Part shown: one piece after another, positions 1 to 7,212 of the stretch
How the letters are laid out: the number at the start of each line of letters is the position of its first letter
Numbering within the stretch: the first letter of the stretch is position 1
Source: Oscillospiraceae bacterium
GTDB taxonomy: Bacteria > Bacillota_A > Clostridia > Oscillospirales > Oscillospiraceae
Direction: 5' to 3'
Assembly (NCBI GenBank): GCA_017627975.1
Contig: JAGAFT010000042.1
Span: 1 to 62,788 of the forward strand
Length of the DNA: 62,788 bases
Translations under genes and position numbers: made by a program
The notes under the pieces: generated by a model
The model's input: the letters and a program-made list of their open reading frames with translations, nothing else
The model's database searches: none
What the model was told of the DNA's origin: nothing

Positions 1-1
1 A

Positions 2-613
2 GCGCGGACACTCGACCAGAGCGGCGGGCATCCCGGCTGCAACCAGGGCGGCGTGTGCGTTGTGGAAAAGGCGTACTCCCTGCAGGGCAACATGATCGGA
101 CGCAAGGACGAGAACGGTCCGCAGGGCTCCGGCATCGGTGAGGATGTGGCGTTCACGCTCAACACCGCCGACCAGCAGGGCGTCGCGGCCGTCTACCACG
201 CTTCCAAGAATTCTCATGTGACCAAGTTCTCCGATCATCCCGCCGTGGACACGCTGGTGGCTTCCGAGTACAAGGAGCCTCCCGTGGTGAGCGCCGAGCC
301 GTATTACATCGTGCGCCGTCTCATCCCGACCGAGTGCGCCAGACTCCAGGGCTTTCCCGACTGGTGGTGCTCCGGGCTGGAAACCGCCGAGCCGACCGAT
401 GAGGACATCGCTTTCTGGACGGAGGTCTTTGAGACGCACCGCCGTGTGATCTCCGGGGCGAAGACGCCCAAGACCCGCGCCCAGATCGTGAAATGGCTGA
501 AAGATCCGTACCTGGACAGCGCCGCCTACCGCCTCTGGGGCAACGGCGTGGCGCTCCCATGCGTATGGTTTGTGCTGGCGGGCATTGTGTACTGTCACCA
601 GACAGAGGGCTGA
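2..613 (+). CDS. Phage DNA (cytosine-5)-methyltransferase, 3' part only
   Basis: The reading frame is open from base 2, so the gene starts upstream of the window. The visible ~203 residues carry the C-terminal half of a C5 methyltransferase. IPTECARLQGFPDWW corresponds to conserved motif IX and its flank, and GNGVALPCVWFVL is motif X. The ARTLDQSGGHPGCNQGG stretch at the left edge is typical of Clostridia phage Dcm-like proteins. Motifs I, IV (PCQ), VI and VIII lie outside. It probably modifies phage or host DNA against restriction. It is unrelated in detail to the second C5 methyltransferase at 17106-18878. Confidence 0.85.
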   Translation, partial: ARTLDQSGGHPGCNQGGVCVVEKAYSLQGNMIGRKDENGPQGSGIGEDVAFTLNTADQQGVAAVYHASKNSHVTKFSDHPAVDTLVASEYKEPPVVSAEPYYIVRRLIPTECARLQGFPDWWCSGLETAEPTDEDIAFWTEVFETHRRVISGAKTPKTRAQIVKWLKDPYLDSAAYRLWGNGVALPCVWFVLAGIVYCHQTEG

Positions 614-621
614 TATCTCCT

Positions 622-636
622 CCCGTTTTCTACGGG
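622..636 (+). terminator. Small hairpin after the methyltransferase
   Basis: CCCGT-TTTCT-ACGGG forms a 5-bp stem nine bases after the stop codon at 613. There is no good T-run behind it, so termination is uncertain. It may instead be the upstream part of leader element 1. Confidence 0.3.
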
Positions 637-647
637 CTGCGGCCGCG

Positions 648-700
648 AATTAACTTGCTTTATGTCCTTCACAGAGTGATGAATACACTACCGAAGGGCG
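648..700 (+). promoter_or_regulatory. Leader element, copy 1 (upstream of 735)
   Basis: From AATT at 648 to TACC at 692 this aligns without gaps to 2037-2081. A hairpin can form: outer stem GTCCTTC (664-670) with GAAGGGC (693-699), inner stem AGTG/CACT around ATGAATA. The outer-stem sequence differs from copy 2 but still pairs, a compensatory change. A TTGCTT box 19 bases before TGAATA could also be promoter -35/-10, with the AGTG..CACT dyad as operator. Whether the element works as RNA or as DNA cannot be decided here. Confidence 0.6.
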
Positions 701-734
701 CCGCCCGCGGAATTACATACGGAGGTTTCCTGCC

Positions 735-1487
735 ATGACCCAGAACACTTTCACCCTTGACTACAACGTGACTGGCCCCGAGCGCAAGCGCCTGGTCAAA
801 GCCATCAGCGACTTCACGGGAGCGGAGGCGAAGTACCTTGGCGTTCCCTCCTGCGCCTACCAGGTGGACTTCTTCCACATCGACAAGGCCGGCCGCGTCA
901 GCTTCGACGACCGCGCCGACAGCGAGGTGATCGAAAACCTCATCGCCGCGCTTCTGATCGACGGCTTCGTCGCGGAAGTACCCGAAACCGAGAGCGCAGC
1001 CGAGGAGCCCACCGAGATCCCCGACACAGGTCTGCAGGTTCTCCTGCCTCTTGAGGGCTTCGACCCGGACAGCCTCGACCGGCTGACGAAGCTGATCGAC
1101 AGCAAAGCCGCCCTGATCAAGAAGGCGCTCGGCGCTGACCGGCTCACGGTCCAGATGAAGAACGAGGCGGTCTGCTTCCCCTGGTGGGACACGCTGCCCA
1201 GCCCGGAAGAGACCGGCGCCTACACCGCTTTCCTCGCCAACCTTTGCAAAATGGCGAAGGACGCCAAGCGCGTCACCGCTACCGAAAAGGATGTGGAGAG
1301 CGAGAAGTACGCCTTCCGCGGGTTCCTCCTGCGGCTTGGCTTCATCGGCGCGGAGAGCAAGGAACAGCGGAAACTCCTGCTGAAGAACCTCTCCGGCAGC
1401 GCAGCCTTCCCCAACAAAGAGAAAGCGGACGCTTTCAGCGCGGCCCAGAAGGCAAAGCGCGACGCGGCAAAGGAGGCGCAGGCATGA
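735..1487 (+). CDS. Phage accessory protein of the 'virulence-related protein' type
   Basis: This 250-residue acidic soluble protein has no signal peptide or membrane segment. It resembles proteins that annotation pipelines call 'virulence protein' in Clostridia phages and conjugative elements, a label with no known biochemical basis. The C-terminal third (YAFRGFLLRLGFIGAESKEQRKLLLKNLSG) closely resembles the C-terminus of the neighbouring amidoligase at 2122-3072 (MRTWLLRLGFIGEEF..FLTRNLDG), so the two genes share a module. GGAGG at 721-725 fits the ATG at 735. The stop overlaps the next start (ATGA). Confidence 0.75.
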   Translation: MTQNTFTLDYNVTGPERKRLVKAISDFTGAEAKYLGVPSCAYQVDFFHIDKAGRVSFDDRADSEVIENLIAALLIDGFVAEVPETESAAEEPTEIPDTGLQVLLPLEGFDPDSLDRLTKLIDSKAALIKKALGADRLTVQMKNEAVCFPWWDTLPSPEETGAYTAFLANLCKMAKDAKRVTATEKDVESEKYAFRGFLLRLGFIGAESKEQRKLLLKNLSGSAAFPNKEKADAFSAAQKAKRDAAKEAQA

Positions 1488-1705
1488 GATTCCCTTCCAG
1501 AGAAACGGTTGAGAGCATCCGCCGAGAATACCCGGTAGGCTGTGAAGTGGAGCTATTGCGAATGGACGATCAGCAGGCACCGCCTATCGGCACCCACGGC
1601 AAAGTGATCGGCGTGGACGACATCGGCACGATCCATGTCTCGTGGAGCACCGGCTCCAGTCTGGGAATTGCCTTTGGGCAGGACCTTTGCCGGAGGATCA
1701 AGTAA
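1484..1705 (+). CDS. Small DUF4314-like protein
   Basis: This 73-residue protein begins with an ATG that overlaps the previous stop codon (ATGA at 1484-1487), so translation is coupled. The sequence PPIGTHGKVIGVDDIGTIHVSWSTGSSLGI is a small beta-barrel-like pattern matching the DUF4314 family, common in phages and mobile elements of Firmicutes, of unknown function. An upstream in-frame start would give a longer product, but it would run antiparallel in content to the preceding gene and was not used. Confidence 0.75.
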   Translation: MRFPSRETVESIRREYPVGCEVELLRMDDQQAPPIGTHGKVIGVDDIGTIHVSWSTGSSLGIAFGQDLCRRIK

Positions 1706-1980
1706 TGAGAATAGACATTATCGATGAACTGTTCTCTGGCAACATCCGTCCCGCGGAGGATCCGATTCCCAGCTCCGACGCTTTTCAAACGGCACAGAAG
1801 GTTTCCTTCGCCATAGAGGAGAAAATGGAAAAAGCACTCACGCCAGAACAGAAGGCGGATTGGGAGGCGTTCCTAAATAGCCGTCTGGCTCTGACGGATG
1901 AATACCGTCGCGCGTTTTACCGAAAAGGGGTCATCTTCGGTATAACCCTGATGCTGGAGGTCATGCGCGACCAGGAGTAA
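1705..1980 (+). CDS. Small helical protein, DUF6809-like
   Basis: The start codon overlaps the previous stop (TAATG at 1703-1707), continuing a translationally coupled trio. The 91 residues begin MRIDIIDELFSGNIRPAED and end in a helical GVIFGITLMLEVMRD segment. The pattern, an N-terminal 'elf.GnirP' box, a charged helix with EQKADWE and a C-terminal 'G..lG..L..E' helix, matches a small mobile-element family that I recall as DUF6809. The function is unknown. Confidence 0.7.
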   Translation: MRIDIIDELFSGNIRPAEDPIPSSDAFQTAQKVSFAIEEKMEKALTPEQKADWEAFLNSRLALTDEYRRAFYRKGVIFGITLMLEVMRDQE

Positions 1981-1998
1981 ACCGCACATAATGCACAC

Positions 1999-2090
1999 AA
2001 TACACGGCGTGTATCTTTGTGCAGATCATGGCTCCGAATTGTCTTGCTATATCTCCCTTTTAGAGTGATTAATACACTACCAAAAGGGAG
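1999..2090 (+). promoter_or_regulatory. Leader element, copy 2 (upstream of amidoligase)
   Basis: This is the best-formed copy. CTCCCTTTT (2053-2061) pairs perfectly with AAAAGGGAG (2082-2090), enclosing AGTG-ATTAATA-CACT. Positions 2013-2089 align without gaps to 3887-3963 with about 59 of 77 bases identical, including ATCTTTGTG, ATGGCTC, TATATCTCC and AAAGGGA. The start codon of the amidoligase is 32 bases downstream, after GGAGG at 2109-2113. Copy 1 shares only the 3' half. Confidence 0.65.
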
Positions 2091-2121
2091 CGGACAGCCC
2101 CGGAAAACGGAGGACAAGACC

Positions 2122-3072
2122 ATGACAAACAAGACCGAGCGCCAGATCAGCGAAATGAAGAAGCAGACCATTGGGGTTGAGGTGGAAATGAACAGCATCA
2201 CCCGCCAGGCCGCCGCGAAGCTCGCCGCCGAGTTCTTCGGCACCGGCCGCTGGGAAGACACCGCCCGCCGCAACGGGTACTACACCTGGAGCGCATGGGA
2301 CGCCCAGGGCAGAGAGTGGAAATTCCAGCGGGACGTCAGCATCAGCGGCCCGGACAGCGAAAAGGCAGAGCTGGTCACCCCGATCCTCCGCTACGAGGAC
2401 ATAGAGACCCTGCAGGAGCTTTGCCGCCGCCTCCGCAAGGCCGGCGCAAAGAGCGACGCGACCCGCGGCTGCGGAGTCCACATCCACATCGGAGCCAACG
2501 GCCACACGCCTCAGACCCTGCGGAACCTCGCCAACATCATGGCAAGCCACGAAAGCCTCCTGGCCGACGCCCTGCGCCTCGACCGCGGCCGCATGAACCG
2601 CTACTGTCGGACGGTCGACCCCGACTTCCTCCGCGAACTCAACCGCAGGAAGCCCACCACGATGGCGGCCCTCGCGGACGTCTGGTACAGAGGCAACGGA
2701 GCCAACTACGGCAGGGATCAGCATTACAACGACAGCCGCTACCACATGCTCAACCTGCACGCCACCTTCACCAAGGGCACCATTGAGTTCCGCCTTTTCC
2801 AGTTCGACGCCCCGGACGGCAACCGGCAGAACGGCATCCACGCCGGACAGCTGAAGAGCTACATTCAGCTTTGCCTCGCGCTCAGCCAGCTGGCGAAGGA
2901 CGTCAGGACCGCAAGCCCCAAGCCCCAGCAGAACGAGAACCCCAAATACGCGATGCGCACCTGGCTCCTCCGGCTCGGCTTCATCGGCGAGGAGTTCGCC
3001 ACCGCGAGAGACTTCCTGACCCGCAACCTTGACGGAGACACAGCCTTCCGGCACGGCAGAGCCGCCGCCTGA
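2122..3072 (+). CDS. Amidoligase family enzyme (phage accessory)
   Basis: The 316-residue protein fits the amidoligase_2 family, which has a glutamine-synthetase/COOH-NH2 ligase fold that forms amide bonds with ATP. Visible elements are the N-terminal IGVEVEMNSI strand (metal-binding glutamates), GCGVHIHIGA near the middle (conserved H-x-H) and GTIEFRLFQFDA with the catalytic-core E-F-R. Substrates are unknown; predicted roles involve peptide or protein tagging. The next gene is a gamma-glutamylcyclotransferase, a recurrent partner. ATG 2122 was chosen for GGAGG nine bases upstream; an upstream in-frame start would run through the leader hairpin. The C-terminus shares a module with the protein at 735. 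Confidence 0.85.
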   Translation: MTNKTERQISEMKKQTIGVEVEMNSITRQAAAKLAAEFFGTGRWEDTARRNGYYTWSAWDAQGREWKFQRDVSISGPDSEKAELVTPILRYEDIETLQELCRRLRKAGAKSDATRGCGVHIHIGANGHTPQTLRNLANIMASHESLLADALRLDRGRMNRYCRTVDPDFLRELNRRKPTTMAALADVWYRGNGANYGRDQHYNDSRYHMLNLHATFTKGTIEFRLFQFDAPDGNRQNGIHAGQLKSYIQLCLALSQLAKDVRTASPKPQQNENPKYAMRTWLLRLGFIGEEFATARDFLTRNLDGDTAFRHGRAAA

Positions 3073-3097
3073 AGGACGCCGCCCAGAGGCCCCCGAA

Positions 3098-3117
3098 CCC
3101 GCTGAACAGCGGGCTTT
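3098..3117 (+). terminator. Weak hairpin between amidoligase and cyclotransferase
   Basis: CCCGCT-GAAC-AGCGGG is followed by CTTTC only. It could attenuate rather than stop transcription. Confidence 0.3.
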
Positions 3118-3160
3118 CGGTGGTAGAAGGGGTATGTCCCCGGAAAGGATGTGTGCAAAT

Positions 3161-3676
3161 ATGGCAAGCAGATACTGTTTTGATTTCGGCAGGGTGCGCG
3201 ATACGAAAAAGAGGTACTACATCGCTTACGGCAGCAACCTCAATGTCCAGCAGATGCAGATGCGCTGCCCGTATGCCTCGGTTCTCGGCACGGCGGAGCT
3301 GGACGGCTGGGAGCTCCTGTTCAAGGGGAGCAAGACCGGCTCCTACCTCACCATTGAGGAGCGTGAAGGTGGCAAAGTTCCCGTCACGGTCTGGGCGGTA
3401 ACGGAAACGGACGAGGCCGCGCTCGATCATTATGAAGGGTTCCCGACCTTCTACTACAAACGGGAAATGAAGGTGCGCTACAGGGGCATACGCTCCGGCA
3501 AGCACCGCACGGTGGACGCGTTCGTTTACATTATGCACGAAGACAGGCCCATCGGCGTCCCGTCCAATTACTACATGCGTACCTGTCTGCAGGGTTATAA
3601 CACCTTCGGTTTTGATGAGAACATCCTGCTGGACGCCTATGACAAATGTGTGGAGGCGGTTGAAAATGAAGAGTGA
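3161..3676 (+). CDS. Gamma-glutamylcyclotransferase (AIG2-like)
   Basis: The 171-residue protein carries YYIAYGSNLN, the substrate-binding loop of the GGCT/AIG2 fold, and DHYEGFPTFYYKRE, the conserved E-G-x-P segment with a catalytic glutamate. Such enzymes release gamma-glutamyl groups as 5-oxoproline. Next to an amidoligase it could remove or recycle the tag that the ligase adds; that link is inference. ATG 3161 has AAAGGA about 11 bases upstream. In-frame ATGs at 3134 and 3149 are possible, but 3134 lies too close to its purine run. Confidence 0.85.
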   Translation: MASRYCFDFGRVRDTKKRYYIAYGSNLNVQQMQMRCPYASVLGTAELDGWELLFKGSKTGSYLTIEEREGGKVPVTVWAVTETDEAALDHYEGFPTFYYKREMKVRYRGIRSGKHRTVDAFVYIMHEDRPIGVPSNYYMRTCLQGYNTFGFDENILLDAYDKCVEAVENEE

Positions 3677-3863
3677 AATAAGACAGATCTGCGTCTGCCC
3701 GCTCTGCGGGAAGACCTACGCCGAGCCGCCGGCGCTGTCCAGGACGGACAACGAGACCCTGATCTGCCCCGACTGTGGGACGCGGCAGGCGCTTGAGAGC
3801 ATCGGCATCAGCGCCGAAGAGCAGGACAAGATTCTCTCGATCCTGCATGGCCGCGGCGGGTAA
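3666..3863 (+). CDS. Small zinc-ribbon protein
   Basis: The 65-residue protein starts 11 bases inside the end of the cyclotransferase gene. Two knuckles, CPLC (plus the flanking ICV-CPLCGK) and CPDC, are spaced like a four-cysteine zinc ribbon. The C-terminal helix ISAEEQDKILSIL may bind a partner. Close relatives occur in Clostridia phages and conjugative elements near single-strand-binding and accessory genes. The exact role is unknown. Confidence 0.7.
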   Translation: MKSEIRQICVCPLCGKTYAEPPALSRTDNETLICPDCGTRQALESIGISAEEQDKILSILHGRGG

Positions 3864-3864
3864 A

Positions 3865-3965
3865 AATACACCAGCCCATCGCGAGAATCTTTGTGTACAT
3901 TATGGCTCACAATTCTCTTGATATATCTCCGATTCAGAGCGAATATGTCCATACCGAAAGGGACA
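3865..3965 (+). promoter_or_regulatory. Leader element, copy 3 (upstream of 3992)
   Basis: Positions 3887-3963 are about three quarters identical to copy 2 with no gaps, but the dyad has decayed: AGTG..CACT became AGCG..CCAT. Only TTC/GAA and CC/GG of the outer stem remain, and TGTCC/GGACA (3947-3965) can form an alternative stem. GGAGGG at 3978-3983 follows before the ATG at 3992. Confidence 0.55.
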
Positions 3966-3991
3966 TCACGCTTGAACGGAGGGCAAACACC

Positions 3992-4258
3992 ATGAAAAAA
4001 GCCAAGACCTACAGGCTGCCGGAGACCAGCACCCCTGAGAACCTCGCCTGCGCATGGAGCACGACGCTGAACTTCGGAGACCGGGTTCTCCTCGCCGGGT
4101 ATTACTACAGCGGCCGCAACGCCAACTGCTGGTTCGGCGCGGTCTACGAGTATACCACCAACGATCACACCTGTGAGGGTGAGATCAGGCTGGCGGCGGT
4201 CAGCGATGAAATGTTCGCCGATAACGGCCACGCGATTGCCTGGACCATGGCGCACTGA
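3992..4258 (+). CDS. Hypothetical phage accessory protein
   Basis: The 88-residue protein has no signal peptide. It contains aromatic-rich beta segments (NFGDRVLLAGYYYSG, CWFGAVYEYTT) and ends IAWTMAH. The spacing of the leader, GGAGGG and ATG matches the other two leader-linked genes, so it looks like a third independent cassette. I do not recognise a characterised family. The reading frame and ribosome site make a real gene likely. Confidence 0.65.
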   Translation: MKKAKTYRLPETSTPENLACAWSTTLNFGDRVLLAGYYYSGRNANCWFGAVYEYTTNDHTCEGEIRLAAVSDEMFADNGHAIAWTMAH

Positions 4259-4286
4259 GAATAAACAAATACACACGCAAGGTCGT

Positions 4287-4310
4287 AGCCGCAAGGCCGC
4301 GGCTTTTCTT
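4287..4310 (+). terminator. Rho-independent terminator before terminase
   Basis: AGCCGC-AAGGCC-GCGGCT followed by TTTCTT. It separates the accessory cassettes from the packaging module. Confidence 0.6.
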
Positions 4311-4325
4311 ATTGGAGGAAACTGC

Positions 4326-5933
4326 ATGGCCATGCGGAAGCTGAAGCGATACAAGCCTACAAGGTTCATGGCGAAAGGCAGCCATTATGATAAAGACGCC
4401 GCGGACTATGCCGTCAACTTTATTGAGTGCCTGTGTCATACAAAGGGCACCTGGGCCGGAAAACCTTTTGAGCTGATCGACTGGCAGGAGCAGATCATCC
4501 GCGATCTCTTTGGAACGATCAAGGAAAACGGATACCGGCAGTTCAACACCGCCTACATTGAAATACCCAAGAAGCAGGGCAAATCCGAGCTTGCGGCCGC
4601 GGTAGCCCTGCTTCTTCTCTGTGGCGATGGTGAGGAGCGCGCCGAGGTGTACGGCTGCGCCGCCGACCGAAATCAGGCAAAGATCGTCTTTGACGTGGCT
4701 GTGGACATGGTGCGGTTTTCACCGGCGCTCTCCAAGCGGGTGAAGATCCTGGAATCACAGAAGAAGATCACGTTCCTGCCCACCAACAGTTCCTACCAGG
4801 TGCTGTCGGCGGACGTAGCGAACAAGCACGGCTTCAATACCCACGGCGTCATCTTCGACGAGCTGCACACCCAGCCCAACCGTAAGCTCTTTGACGTCAT
4901 GCTCCAGGGTTCCGGCGACGCGCGCATGCAGCCGCTCTACTTCCTGATCACCACGGCCGGGAACGACACCAACAGCATCTGCTACGAGGTGCATCAGAAG
5001 GCCCTGGACATTCAAGCAGGCAGAAAGATCGATCCGACCTTTTACTCGGTCATCTACGGCGCCGCGGAGGATGAGGACTGGACGGATCCGAAGGTGTGGA
5101 AAAAAGCCAATCCGTCGCTGGGCATCACGGTCGGCATCGACAAGGTGAAGGCGGCCTGCGAGTCCGCGAAGCAGAACCCGGGCGAAGAGAACAGCTTCCG
5201 CCAGCTGAGGCTCAATCAGTGGGTGAAGCAGTCCGTCCGCTGGATGCCGATGGACAAGTGGGATGCATGCGCTTTTCCCGTGAATGAAGATGATCTGGAA
5301 GGCCGCGTCTGTTACGGCGGGCTCGACCTTTCTTCCACAACGGACATCACGGCGTTCGTTCTGGTCTTTCCCCCGATAGATGATGAAGATAAGTATATTG
5401 TTTTTCCATTCTTCTGGATCCCGGAAGACAACATAGACCTCCGCGTTCGTAGAGATCATGTCCCCTATGACCTGTGGGAACGGCAAGGCATCCTGCTGAC
5501 CACAGAGGGTAATGTCGTCCATTATGGGTATGTAGAGCAGTTTATAGAGCGCCTGGGCGAACGCTTCAACATCCGCGAGATCGCGTTCGACCGCTGGGGC
5601 GCGGTACAGATGGTGCAGAACCTGGAGGGCATGGGCTTTACGGTCGTTCCCTTTGGGCAGGGCTTTAAGGACATGTCTCCGCCGACGAAGGAACTGATGA
5701 AGCTGGTGCTGGAGAAACGGATCGCCCATGGCGGTCATCCCGTGCTCCGCTGGATGATGGATAACATCTACATCCGCACCGATCCAGCCGGGAACATCAA
5801 GCCGGACAAGGAAAAGTCTACGGAAAAAATAGACGGCGCCGTCGCCACCGTGATGGCCCTGGACCGGGCTATCCGATGCGGCAACGACACCGCCGAATCT
5901 GTATACGACAGCCGAGGGCTGCTCTTTATCTGA
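4326..5933 (+). CDS. terL: Phage terminase large subunit
   Basis: The 535-residue protein pumps DNA into the prohead and cuts concatemers. The ATPase domain has a Walker A variant PKKQGKSE (residues 81-88) and Walker B VIFDE (175-179). The RNase-H-like nuclease domain begins GGLDLSSTTDIT, with acidic residues near 334 and 340, and ends with the KIDGAVATVMALDRA helix. It fits the Terminase_1 family of HK97-type phages. GGAGGA at 4315-4320 supports ATG 4326. No small terminase subunit or HNH endonuclease is visible upstream, where they usually sit; they may lie left of the window. Confidence 0.95.
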   Translation: MAMRKLKRYKPTRFMAKGSHYDKDAADYAVNFIECLCHTKGTWAGKPFELIDWQEQIIRDLFGTIKENGYRQFNTAYIEIPKKQGKSELAAAVALLLLCGDGEERAEVYGCAADRNQAKIVFDVAVDMVRFSPALSKRVKILESQKKITFLPTNSSYQVLSADVANKHGFNTHGVIFDELHTQPNRKLFDVMLQGSGDARMQPLYFLITTAGNDTNSICYEVHQKALDIQAGRKIDPTFYSVIYGAAEDEDWTDPKVWKKANPSLGITVGIDKVKAACESAKQNPGEENSFRQLRLNQWVKQSVRWMPMDKWDACAFPVNEDDLEGRVCYGGLDLSSTTDITAFVLVFPPIDDEDKYIVFPFFWIPEDNIDLRVRRDHVPYDLWERQGILLTTEGNVVHYGYVEQFIERLGERFNIREIAFDRWGAVQMVQNLEGMGFTVVPFGQGFKDMSPPTKELMKLVLEKRIAHGGHPVLRWMMDNIYIRTDPAGNIKPDKEKSTEKIDGAVATVMALDRAIRCGNDTAESVYDSRGLLFI

Positions 5934-5939
5934 CTGGTT

Positions 5940-6848
5940 TTAGGGAAGGGTTTTGATCCCGGCTGTCTGCAGGATCCTTTCTTCGATCTCTGCAGCCTTA
6001 GGGTATCCGTCAGCCTGGAGATCTTCGGCGGCTCCATGAAGCGCTGCCCGGAATCGACTGGCCATCGCGTCAAACCGACGCATGGCCATTCTCTCGCCGA
6101 GGCCGACCTCCCGTGCCGCTTCCCGGAAAGAATCCCGGGTCAGGTCGTCCAGGGACAACGCGCCGCCAATGCTGAACGCCATGTCCCTGGTACTCTGCTC
6201 GTAAATGACCGTGCTCACGATGTCATAGGCCGGAGCAAGCCGGATCTGTTTCAGATCCTTTCCATACAGCAGAGAGAAGTTTTTGATGTGAGCGTCGGTG
6301 TTGCCGATCAGATAGTCAAAAACGATGATATCCCACAGCTTCAGCTGATCGGCGATAGGATCGGCGGAATACCTTCTGAGGATTTCAAACATGCCCTTCA
6401 GATATCCTCGCGGCTCTTTCTCATACTTTGCCGTGGCCGGGATGCCCATGGCCTGGGCAAAATCCTCCTGATGGAGGCGGTACGGTTTCGGCATCCCGTC
6501 GATAATTCTGCCATCCTGCTCAAACAGCCTATCGTATCGCTGCGTGGCAAAAAGCACTTCATGCTCCTCGCCCTTGCCGGTGTTGATGATAAAACTCTCC
6601 GGCGTGTCGAGTCCGCAGCGCGCGGCGGTCATCAGCGACAGCTTCTCGTTGGTAACAATCGCCTCAAGCCGCACATGGCTCTGCTTGACGATGTGAGTGC
6701 TTGGTGCTGTTCCGTGGGGCAGATACCACGCCCCTGTCTTGGCATCGTAGTACAAACCGACCTTGCCGGATGCGCCGGTAAGCGACAGATGAGACTTAGT
6801 GACGAGTTCCGCGGACTTTGTCGCGCCTTCTGCCGCCAGCGCCTGCAC
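5940..6848 (-). CDS. HipA-like serine/threonine kinase, N-terminally truncated
   Basis: About 302 residues of the HipA kinase core remain. They include the S-L-T-G-A-S-G-K substrate/ATP loop (residues 22-29), HIVKQSH with the ATP lysine (~55), GNTDAHIKN with the catalytic aspartate (~185) and AYDIVS with the metal aspartate (~209). Family members of this type normally start about 100 residues earlier with a HipA_N subdomain, which is absent. The frame continues upstream through six codons to the hipB stop codon, so the two genes lie in one frame separated by one TGA. The GTG at 6848 has GGAGG just upstream and could allow translation. Probably a deletion remnant. Confidence 0.75.
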   Translation of the reverse strand: MQALAAEGATKSAELVTKSHLSLTGASGKVGLYYDAKTGAWYLPHGTAPSTHIVKQSHVRLEAIVTNEKLSLMTAARCGLDTPESFIINTGKGEEHEVLFATQRYDRLFEQDGRIIDGMPKPYRLHQEDFAQAMGIPATAKYEKEPRGYLKGMFEILRRYSADPIADQLKLWDIIVFDYLIGNTDAHIKNFSLLYGKDLKQIRLAPAYDIVSTVIYEQSTRDMAFSIGGALSLDDLTRDSFREAAREVGLGERMAMRRFDAMASRFRAALHGAAEDLQADGYPKAAEIEERILQTAGIKTLP

Positions 6849-6866
6849 CTCCGCCTCCGTGATCGG

Positions 6867-7118
6867 TCAGCTCCTCGGCGTCAGTGAGCAGTCCAGGCCA
6901 AGCAGATTAGCTAAATAGATCGCTTTTCCCAGTTCCGCGGTGCTCTTTCCGTTTTCCAGATCAGAGATAAACGTCACGCTAAATCCGCTGAATTCGGAAA
7001 GAAACGCCTGCGTATATCCCAATTCTTTGCGGCGTCGGCGCAGAGCTTCACCGAAGTCTTTCGCATCTGTGATCACAAGAACGCCTCCCATTATGCCGTT
7101 CGGCAAAATCGCCATCAT
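6867..7118 (-). CDS. HipB-like XRE antitoxin / autorepressor
   Basis: A small XRE-family protein. The helix-turn-helix is clear in EALRRRRKELGYTQAFLSEF, with FISDLENGKS as the recognition region, and the C-terminus LGLDCSLTPRS matches HipB-type partners of this HipA subfamily. It should bind the three TGCCGTTCGGC repeats around its promoter and repress itself. Starts at 7118, 7115 and 7091 are all possible and none has a good ribosome site. The homologous part begins near MGGVLVITDAKDFG (7091). The neighbouring HipA is truncated, so this may now be an orphan regulator. Confidence 0.8.
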   Translation of the reverse strand: MMAILPNGIMGGVLVITDAKDFGEALRRRRKELGYTQAFLSEFSGFSVTFISDLENGKSTAELGKAIYLANLLGLDCSLTPRS

Positions 7119-7183
7119 TGACGATTGCACTTTGCCGTTCGGCTAATTTTTTTCGTCGCCATTATACTCTATGCCGTTCGGCT
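7094..7183. repeat. Three HipB operator repeats, 39 bp apart
   Basis: TGCCGTTCGGC(A/T)A occurs at 7094, 7133 and 7172, exactly 39 bp apart. The core GCCG-TT-CGGC is a palindrome. The copy at 7172 lies in the hipB promoter spacer, 7133 just past the start site, and 7094 at the start of the coding region. The layout is that of cooperative autorepression. Confidence 0.7.
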
Positions 7184-7190
7184 AAGTCAA
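7161..7190 (-). promoter_or_regulatory. hipB promoter
   Basis: On the minus strand, TTGACT (7185-7190) and TATAAT (7161-7166) are separated by 18 bp that contain an operator copy. Confidence 0.7.
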
Positions 7191-7212
7191 GAACAACAGG
7201 AGGAGAATCCAC

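Noticed and set aside
2..613. The partial C5 methyltransferase as part of the defence operon
   Set aside because: It is 16 kb away on the other strand, has phage-type flanks, and the operon has its own complete methyltransferase.
648..3965. The three leaders as insertion sequences or MITEs
   Set aside because: They lack terminal inverted repeats and target duplications, and each stands at a fixed distance before a start codon.
5940..6866. HipBST-type tripartite toxin
   Set aside because: No separate HipS-like reading frame exists between hipB and the kinase core.
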